Shown piece after piece: positions 58,001-64,000 of a DNA stretch of 64,000 nucleotides. A program made the position numbers and the translations under genes. The notes beneath the pieces were generated by a model. That model was not told the DNA's origin. It ran no database searches and saw nothing but the letters and a program-made list of their open reading frames with translations. The stretch is from the NCBI RefSeq assembly GCF_029962835.1, contig NC_080589.1, positions 22,093,586-22,157,585 on the forward strand, given 5' to 3'. Origin of the DNA: Magnolia sinica (lineage: Eukaryota > Streptophyta > Magnoliopsida > Magnoliales > Magnoliaceae). Position 1 is the first letter of the stretch. Each line of letters begins with the position of its first letter.

Positions 58001-61000
58001 ATGTATATAAAATATTTTTTTCCCCAATTTTCCTTTTTTTTTCAAAAGAAAAAAAAAGTTTTAGGGGCTGCGTGATCGTGTATGCGATTATGCGATTGCA
58101 TATGCGTGCAGCCCCCTCAGGCCGCATGGGATTGCTTATGCCATTTGACAACACTGATATGCACAAATTCAAATGGGCAGCTTGACATTTTCATTTTCTT
58201 ATACTGTGATACCATGGTTTAACTCTTTTTTTTTTTTTTTTCCCCCTTCGCATTCTTAATTTGATATGTTCATTTTTGTGTCTTTTATGGAATTCTCTAT
58301 AAACAGCATTGTTTCTCCAAGCAAGTTTTTTGTTTTGATGAATAATGAACCTTTGCTATTCTATTGTTTAATTGATCAGTTTTACATGTGGAAATTTCTC
58401 TGTCATAATATGTTGCAGGCATGATCGTCACATCGGCACTGATAATATGGAAGGGATTAATGTGTATAACTGGGAGTGAATCACCTGTCGTCGTTGTTCT
58501 TTCTGGAAGCATGGAACCTGGCTTTAAGAGGGTGAGCCCATTTATTGAATGAGCTTGTAGATGGTTTCAGATCAAGCAATTTGACTGCATTTTGCTGTTC
58601 ACCTTTAGTTCCTTATTAAAAACTGTTTCTTTGAAACTTTAAATTTGTAATTGTTATACTTATTTTCATTTCAAGAAATGTTGCAAGCAATTTATATAGT
58701 TCTCTTTCTTGTTTATTGCAGAGTTAGGGAACTTCTACATGCAATGTTTTTTTTTTTTTTTTTTTTTGTTTTTTTTTGTTTTTTTTTGAAGGCAACAAAC
58801 AAGAATTTCATTAAAAAGAAATTCTTGTTTAATGTGTTTTGCAGAGTTAGGGAACTTCTAAATACAATGTTTTATAACTTGCAAATTGGAATTGATCTGG
58901 TTATCATCCCTTGTGTACTAGTGCAGAGGAGGCTCTCTCACCACTGCAAAATAATTTATCCAACCATTAATTTTCTTTCTTTAATCAGTCCTAGATCGGT
59001 CCAACTCTTAGATTGGTCCTGGATGAATCAAATCTATCCATAATATGCTACTGAGTAGCACCAACTATATCTAATAGCCTAAAAGCATCATGTTTGGATG
59101 AAACAATCAGCCCCCAAAATAATCTGAGAATGGGCCTAAGAATAGCATGTGGAGATTTAGAAAGTCATCATCCAAAACCATTTTGGGTATAAAAATTTCC
59201 CAAAATTTGCTATTATATTCTTTGAAAAATGGCAGCTGCATCAGCATGCGGTGGGCCTTAGGCCTACATCACATCCCAACCCTTCTCCTTAAAAAAAGAA
59301 AAAAAAGGAGGAGAGAATCACATCCCCACCCTTACTACCATGAAAAGAAAATCGCGCGTGTGTGCATGCGTCTTGTTAATAAAAGAATAGGTTTTTCTTG
59401 AAATGGAAATTGCTTGTGTGTGTGTGCACACGTCTTTTTTGTTAAAAAAAACTAAGTGTTTTTTTTTTTTTTTTTGGAAGTAGAAATTGCTTTTGTTTAT
59501 TCTATTAATGTTCTAAAAAAGTTCATTTATTCCAAGAAATGCATATTCCGGCCTTTCGAATCTATTTTGTTTTGTATTGCTTCTGCAAAAGAGGGTATGC
59601 ATTTTTTGGAAAGTGATCTCTACAACCAATTTGGTTACAAAATTTTCCAAAACATTTTTCCTCAATTCGTGTGTGATTTGTTAGATGCCATATTGAATAA
59701 TCTGTAATAGCATAGTAAGGCATTTTGCCTATTTGCTTAAACCCATTGCCTAGGTGATTGCTAGGCTAAAGCTGCTCAGGATACATGGGTCTAGCTAGGT
59801 GATCAAGGTTTTAGGCAGCATCCTGTGACCTAGGTGTAAATCACCATCTTTTTTTTTTTGGTCAAAAAGAAAACAAGAAAACTCATTCCTCTCTTTCCAA
59901 GACAAAGAATGAGTTGGGACTTCTCTTGCTATCACCATTCCAAATGCCAAATTGCATCACACAACCATGGATGGGTGAAGATATCGCTTTCTAATTTATG
60001 GTGTAAGGTAGATGGTCTATTTGAAGTTTAAGACTTAAGACAGGTAAGATGATTGTATCGTGTTTTATATCAAGCCTGCATGTTTAGTTAATTGGTTCTG
60101 TAGTACTATTGTTTTTCTATTACATAAGTGAGACTCAAACCTAATATCTCAATGTTGAAACACATCCTGTCTACAATGAACCCAAGGTAGTATTGTTTTT
60201 ATGTTTCTTTGTTTTCACATTAACTCTTTCCTTTGTACATAAGATTAGATTTTCTGTGGTCAAATTTGTCTGTCCCATGTTGACTGGTGACTCTCTAGCA
60301 TATGCGTTCTAGTGAGAATGGTAGCACAAACCCAAATTACTATTGTTTTTATGTTTCTTAGTTTTCACATAGACTTTTTCTTATGTACATAAAATTAGAT
60401 TTTCTTTGGTCAAATTTCTCCGCTGCATGTCAACTGGTGACTCTCTGGCATGCCGTGTGCTAGTGAGAATGGTATGCTAGCATTAAGAATCAACTTGTCT
60501 AGATGAGCTGTGATTTTAACTGTCAATGTCATGATCTTTGGGGTTTATATGCAAGCTGTTTACCTAATGTTACAAGTGCTAGATCTCAAATAGTTTCACC
60601 TAATCATTTGTACAAAAACAATAAATTTTTCGGTAATGATTTTTAGCTTCAATATTTATACCTACAGATATTTCTAAGGAATTTTTTGTCATTCCACCCA
60701 TTTATTGAATGAGTGGATTGAATGTCTAAAATCTGTAGAAACATGTCCTTTGGCCTAAATAATCATAATTTTGAAGGGATAAAAATCATTCTATTTATGA
60801 AATAACTCTTTGTTGAAAGCTTTTGGAGTCCGTTCATGGGTTTTGAATAGTAGGTAGGTATCAATCCTAGTTCAAGTACCTCTTGAAAAATTAAGGCATT
60901 TTGGTGTATGTACTGGCACTTGAATTATATTATTTTGATTTCTTTTATTAATGTTATCGCATCTTTCATGTATATTGTAACATTGGTTGTGTTGCAGGGT

Positions 61001-61069
61001 GATATATTGTTCTTGCATATGAGCAAGGATCCTATTCGTGCTGGGGAAATTGTCGTATTTAATGTTGAT
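54993..61069 (+). CDS. SEC11: SEC11, catalytic subunit of the ER signal peptidase complex, 3' part outside window
   Basis: Three exons join in phase: 54993-55071, 58419-58531 and 60998-61069, giving 88 codons with GT-AG introns of 3,347 and 2,466 bp. SEC11 removes signal peptides from secretory proteins in the ER membrane. Exon 1 is the cytosolic N-terminus ([20 protein letters not shown]). Exon 2 has the membrane anchor (about residues 24-44) and the box with the catalytic Ser57 in [15 protein letters not shown]. Exon 3 has [12 protein letters not shown] and [12 protein letters not shown]. The His box (normally HRV, just downstream) and the Asp boxes are not in the window, so they must lie beyond base 64000. 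The ATG is chosen by match to family N-termini and by the GAGA-rich leader. Confidence 0.95.
55792..56612. mobile_element. MULE-type MITE, 821 bp, in SEC11 intron 1
   Basis: Ends GGAAGTGGATTGCACGGTGT and the complement of GGAAGCAGATTGTATGGTGT, then CCACACACTACCGACC on both arms. Flanks GAATTTTCT (55783-55791) and GAATTTTGT (56613-56621) match at 8 of 9. The middle (about 55980-56160) has repeated GGCTTGTG(G/T)GATG phrases. Confidence 0.8.
56613..57429. other. SEC11 intron 1 DNA, no gene
   Basis: No exon is recognised. About 57180-57390 holds CGTAACGG / TATAACAGCCCATTA words like the repeats at 8559-9981 and 15.8-16.5 kb, with a T run near 57311. Confidence 0.45.
57430..58156. mobile_element. 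hAT-type MITE, 727 bp, in SEC11 intron 1
   Basis: It starts TAGTGTTGTAACATGCGATT and ends GCCATTTGACAACACTG, the same family as 12907-13369. Flanks ATATGTGC (57422-57429) and ATATGCAC (58157-58164) match at 6 of 8. Inside are ATTCTCT/CTCTTACTCTC pyrimidine repeats (57660-57810). The end is 262 bp before SEC11 exon 2. Confidence 0.75.
58419..58531 (+). CDS. SEC11: SEC11 exon 2 (catalytic serine)
   Basis: 113 bp between acceptor TATGTTGCAG and donor GTGAGC. It encodes [38 protein letters not shown]. The Ser before Met in SGSMEP is the nucleophile by homology with type I signal peptidases. Confidence 0.95.
58705..58880. repeat. Two copies of a 45-bp intron phrase around a T run and hairpin
   Basis: GCAGAGTTAGGGAACTTCTA with flanking TTGTTTA and CAATGTTTT occurs near 58718 and 58842. 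Between them lie a T run of about 40 bases with a few G and an AAACAAGAATTTC / GAAATTCTTGTTT hairpin. In SEC11 intron 2. Confidence 0.75.
59000..60179. other. SEC11 intron 2 DNA, no gene
   Basis: AT-rich with T and A runs. A GTGTGTGTGTGCACACG stretch lies near 59414, and a related GCGCGTGTGTGCATGCG near 59352. Two phrases, GAAATGGAAATTGCTT and GGAAGTAGAAATTGCTT, are repeated 80 bp apart. No exon is recognised. Confidence 0.45.
60183..60478. repeat. Diverged 150-bp tandem duplication in SEC11 intron 2
   Basis: TATTGTTTTTATGTTTCTT starts at 60191 and again at 60341. GTCAAATTT, CAACTGGTGACTCTCT-like and CTAGTGAGAATGGTA blocks follow in both copies at the same spacing, with scattered differences. 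Confidence 0.8.
60998..61069 (+). CDS. SEC11: SEC11 exon 3
   Basis: 72 bp between acceptor TTGTGTTGCAG and donor GTACGT. It encodes [20 protein letters not shown] plus FNVD. The exon is phase 0 at both ends. Confidence 0.94.
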
Positions 61070-61143
61070 GTACGTCTTTTCTTGCTACTTAAGATATTGG
61101 TTCATATTTGATGGCCTTTTGCTTGTTTTCATATGATTTCGAT

Positions 61144-61543
61144 GGGCGCGGATTGTGTCCTACCCCGCCTATCTCTAGCCATGAACGAGCAATTCTATGG
61201 GCGGGCCCACCGTGATGTATCTGTTTATCCACACCGTCCATCCCTTTTCTCAGATTATTTTAAGGTATGTGCACAAAAACGAGGCAGATCCAACGCGCAA
61301 GTGGACCACACCAAATAATAAGCAACTTGCATTTAATGCCTAATGCATTTAATGCAATGCAAGCTTATTATTTGGTGTGGTCCACTTGAGCGTTGGATCT
61401 GCCTCATTTTTGTGCTCATACCTTAAAAATGATATGAGAAAAGGGATGGACGACACGGTAAACAGATACATCACAGTGGGCCCACCCACTGAACTGCCCG
61501 TTTGTGACCAGAGACAAGCTGGGGTAGGACGCAATCCGTGTCC
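61144..61543. mobile_element. Near-perfect palindromic MULE-type MITE, 400 bp, in SEC11 intron 3
   Basis: Ends GGGCGCGGATTGTGTCCTAC and the complement of GGACACGGATTGCGTCCTAC. The arms pair along almost their whole length (about 190 bp each) up to a small loop near 61325-61360. Flanks GATTTCGAT (61135-61143) and AATTTTGAT (61544-61552) match at 7 of 9. The arms carry GGGCCCACCGTGATGTATCT and its complement. Confidence 0.85.
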
Positions 61544-61849
61544 AATTTTGATGCTTATCATTAAATCTATGCTCACATTCATGATAATATTTTATTGTTA
61601 GTTTGCTAAGAAATGCAATTTCAAACTGCCTTTTCATTCTCTAATATTGATGCAAATGACTCTAGTAAAATTTTCGAGTTGTAAACTTGTAACAACAATG
61701 AGATTGTTTTGGTTGTCATGTCTAAAATTAAGTTGATGCTGATAGGGATTTTGGATATCTTTTACATATAGGATAGTTGTTTTGCTGGAACGTAATTTTG
61801 TTGCGAAAGGACTTGCATGGTGGAAGATACCTTTTTGTAGCAATATTTG

Positions 61850-62290
61850 TTCTGTGCGATTCTCTTGTAGCTCAATTTGGACTGAATTTTATCATAGAAC
61901 CTGTCTTCACAGAACCTTCTCCAATCTTCGTTGCACATGATCGAACCATCTCAATGTGCTCTTCATCACTTTATCTCTCCTTGTGATGACTCCCATGTTG
62001 CTTCAGATGGCCTTATTCTTAACTCCATCATTACTAGTTTTCCTACACATCCATCTCATTGTCCTCATCTTTGTAGCACTCAATCATTGCTCATGTTGCC
62101 TTCTAATTGCCCAATACTGCGCCCCATAGCATAGTATGTTGAATAAAAGCATGGAAAATTTTGAATTTTTTTTAGCATAGTAGGTTGAATAGTTGTCTTT
62201 TAAAAATTTCCTATGGTTTTTAAGCACATGATGATGACACAACCCTCTAGAGGCACGTTTCCATTTCATCCACCAAGCTCTATTTCAATT
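61850..62290 (-). pseudogene. LINE reverse transcriptase tail, minus strand
   Basis: Translation on the minus strand across frame changes gives ILCYGAQYWAIRRQHEQ, then ATKMRTMRWMCRKTSNDGVK and LRWFDHVQRRLEKVL. These match the C-terminal blocks of the same plant LINE type as 11650-12045 (LYGSECW-IK, MRMLRWMCGKTR, LRWFGHVQRR). Several stops. It lies in SEC11 intron 3. Confidence 0.75.
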
Positions 62291-62779
62291 CGAAACATCT
62301 CCTTTGATCTTTTCATCCTTCTGAATAATAGCGCCAAGTTAATGAACAAATTGCTTTGCAAAATCTCTTGGTCCTTGATTTAACCAAGGCCTTGCCTCTA
62401 TAACTTTATATTAAGTTGCATTCTATACTGATCTCCTTGGTGGAGGATTGGATTAGACTTAGGCGAAAGTTCAGTAACATGTGGTTTAACCAAATATCAG
62501 TATAAGAGGTTTATTGTTACACAATCCGATTGCAGGAAGAGGAAAGTCAGGAATCTCATATATTAAGAAGGATAAGGATTAGGCTGGATGTGCTTCCAAT
62601 TGCAATTTTCAAACTTTTTTGAGAGGATTTGAAAGAGATGTTCTCTAGTTCATAACGGTAATTTTAATGGAGGAAAATTATCCAATTGATCCATCGTTTA
62701 TCACGTTAGTGCCGAAGGGGTGAAAAATTTGGACCACTTAAGTTCAAGTTCTATTAGTAGTGGTTAGATGCTAATGACA

Positions 62780-63340
62780 GTTTCAGTAGCTCAAGAAGGT
62801 TCGCCAGGAGCTTTTAGTCATGGAGGAGAAATATTAGATGAGGCTCTAGTTACTACTGTGCCGTTTTTAAATTGGAGGGGAAGCCTGATATTATTCGTGA
62901 ACTTGACATGGAAAAAGCTTATGACCATGCAGATTGGATTTATTTATTTATTTTTTAAGTGATGCAAGGAGAAATGGTTTAGGGGTAAGGTGGAGGGGTG
63001 GGATAACGGAGTATGGTAGTTTGACGTTGGTTTTCCCATAGGTTTATTCATGGGAATCAGGGCCTAAGTCAGGGGCATGCATTTTCCCTATTTCTTTTTA
63101 TTGTCATTGTGGAAGCGTGAAGCAGAATGATATATGGGGCTCTGGAGGAGGGGCTCATTAAGGTATTTCTGGTTTAAAATGCTAAGTTTCAGCATTTCTC
63201 ATCATCAATTTGCTGATGATGCATATTCTTTTGTGGTGTGGATTGGGACCATATTGGTAGCCTGTGTAAAGTGTTGAGTTGAGCTTCTAGACACAAGTCG
63301 GATAAGGAGGAATGACGGTTTTGGTTCCAAGGCTAGAAAA
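62780..63340 (+). pseudogene. L1-type LINE reverse transcriptase fragment
   Basis: The plus strand gives FSHGGEILDEALVTT, then with a frame change KLDMEKAYDHADWIYLF (first catalytic Asp), LSQGHAFSLFLFIVIVEA, FQHFSSSI and a degenerate FADD region (CADD-like at about 63215), and ICKVLS-like text. This is the L1-type RT order found in plant LINEs. Many stops are present. It has the opposite orientation to the LINE relic at 61850-62290. Confidence 0.7.
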
Positions 63341-64000
63341 TTTTCTTAGAAGTATTTGGTAGGTTTGTCAACTAGTATCCAGATCCATGGGTACCCAAGA
63401 TACCTATCCCAATTTAAACAGGTTAAGATCTGCTTTTATTTTTTTTAAAATTTTTTTTCCAATCTTGTTTAAAAATTGGGTTGTTAGTTGTTACCCTTTT
63501 CTACTCCCTCATAGATTGGTATGGAGGAGGGTTTGGGAAGGTTGGGAAAGTTCTTTGGCAGATAGCTATTATGGCGAGCCATTGGGTGATTTGGGGAGAG
63601 CATACAATGGTGCTTTTGCAACAAGTGTGATCCATTGGAGAGTGCGGTTTCGAGGGTCAAATCGCTTGTTTTTTGGTGGGCTTCTACCGTAGAAAGGTAG
63701 AAGCCCTTAAGGGTTGTATTTTTATTTTCTCTTCTTTGCATTCATTCCCTACCTAAGGTTTTGCCTTCGCATGCATTTTAATAAATTTTGTCATCCTTAA
63801 AAAAAATGGGTCGTTACCAAATCCGCCTGTAGAGATCTATTTTAAAAATGGGTAGGGTTCGTACCCAATCGGATGCTTGGTTAAGTTTACTATTGATATT
63901 TCATATATTAATAGAAATTAATAAATGTTACTTCTCTTTGTTGATACTGCCTTCTCAATAGGAGGGAATTTATTAGGTTTCAACACTCTCCTCTCAACGT
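63341..64000. other. SEC11 intron 3 DNA, no exon recognised
   Basis: 63365-63420 (CATGGGTACCCAAGATACC) and 63800-63880 (AATGGGTAGGGTTCGTACCC) are weakly inverted and could bound a further repeat. 63480-63750 may be a LINE 3' tail (GGTAGAAGCCCTTAAGGGTT). The next SEC11 exon (starting with the HRV box) was not found. Confidence 0.4.

Overview
The window looks like nuclear DNA of a flowering plant. It has split genes with GT-AG introns of 0.08 to more than 9 kb, Ty1/copia, LINE, hAT and MULE/FAR1-type relics, Tourist-like MITEs, and many copies of an inverted-repeat MITE whose arms carry a 'GGGCCCACCGTGATGTATG ... CCACACCGTCCATCCATTT' core. The large TE-filled introns and this core make me favour a magnoliid (Lauraceae or Magnoliaceae type). 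That placement is inference from memory, not a database result. No bacterial, organellar, rRNA or tRNA gene was recognised.

Two host genes are convincingly present and both run off the window. (1) A minus-strand Tas-type aldo/keto reductase starts at 20742 and runs left. Eleven phase-consistent exons (952 coding bases) can be placed down to 3027, and the last exon(s) lie left of base 1. (2) A plus-strand SEC11, the catalytic subunit of the ER signal peptidase complex, starts at 54993. Three exons (88 codons) are seen, and the rest lies beyond base 64000. A single orphan exon of a GRXS17-type monothiol glutaredoxin (33094-33168, minus) sits alone between them.

Layout. 1-3026: last visible aldo/keto reductase intron, made of MITEs. 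3082-12300: 9.2-kb intron holding a decayed antisense Ty1/copia element, itself hit by a Tourist-like MITE and a two-layer nested insertion, plus a LINE tail. 12561-17161: 4.6-kb intron holding a hAT MITE with a perfect 8-bp target duplication and a patchwork of CGATAT/CGTAACGG-rich repeats. 18680-19155: exact 238-bp tandem duplication. 20866-21409: MITE at the gene's 5' end. 22870-23907: two TRIM retrotransposons fused head to head and flanked as one unit by a 5-bp target duplication. 28018-31187: two hAT-type transposase relics. 31245-32456: three 404-bp tandem repeats. 35389-36760: duplicated MITE block. About 37100-42150: LTR-retrotransposon-like DNA with two tandem arrays. 43100-45483: FAR1/MULE pseudogene. 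47011-54885: MITE pile-up with a roughly 3-kb non-coding LTR element inside. 54993-61069: SEC11 exons with MITEs in each intron. 61850-63340: LINE relics of both orientations.

The genes do not form a pathway or operon. The most notable material is in the mobile DNA: the palindromic TRIM integration, a MITE superfamily with shared arms, different tips and 9-bp target duplications, and related copies of one MITE ending 107-123 bp upstream of both start codons.
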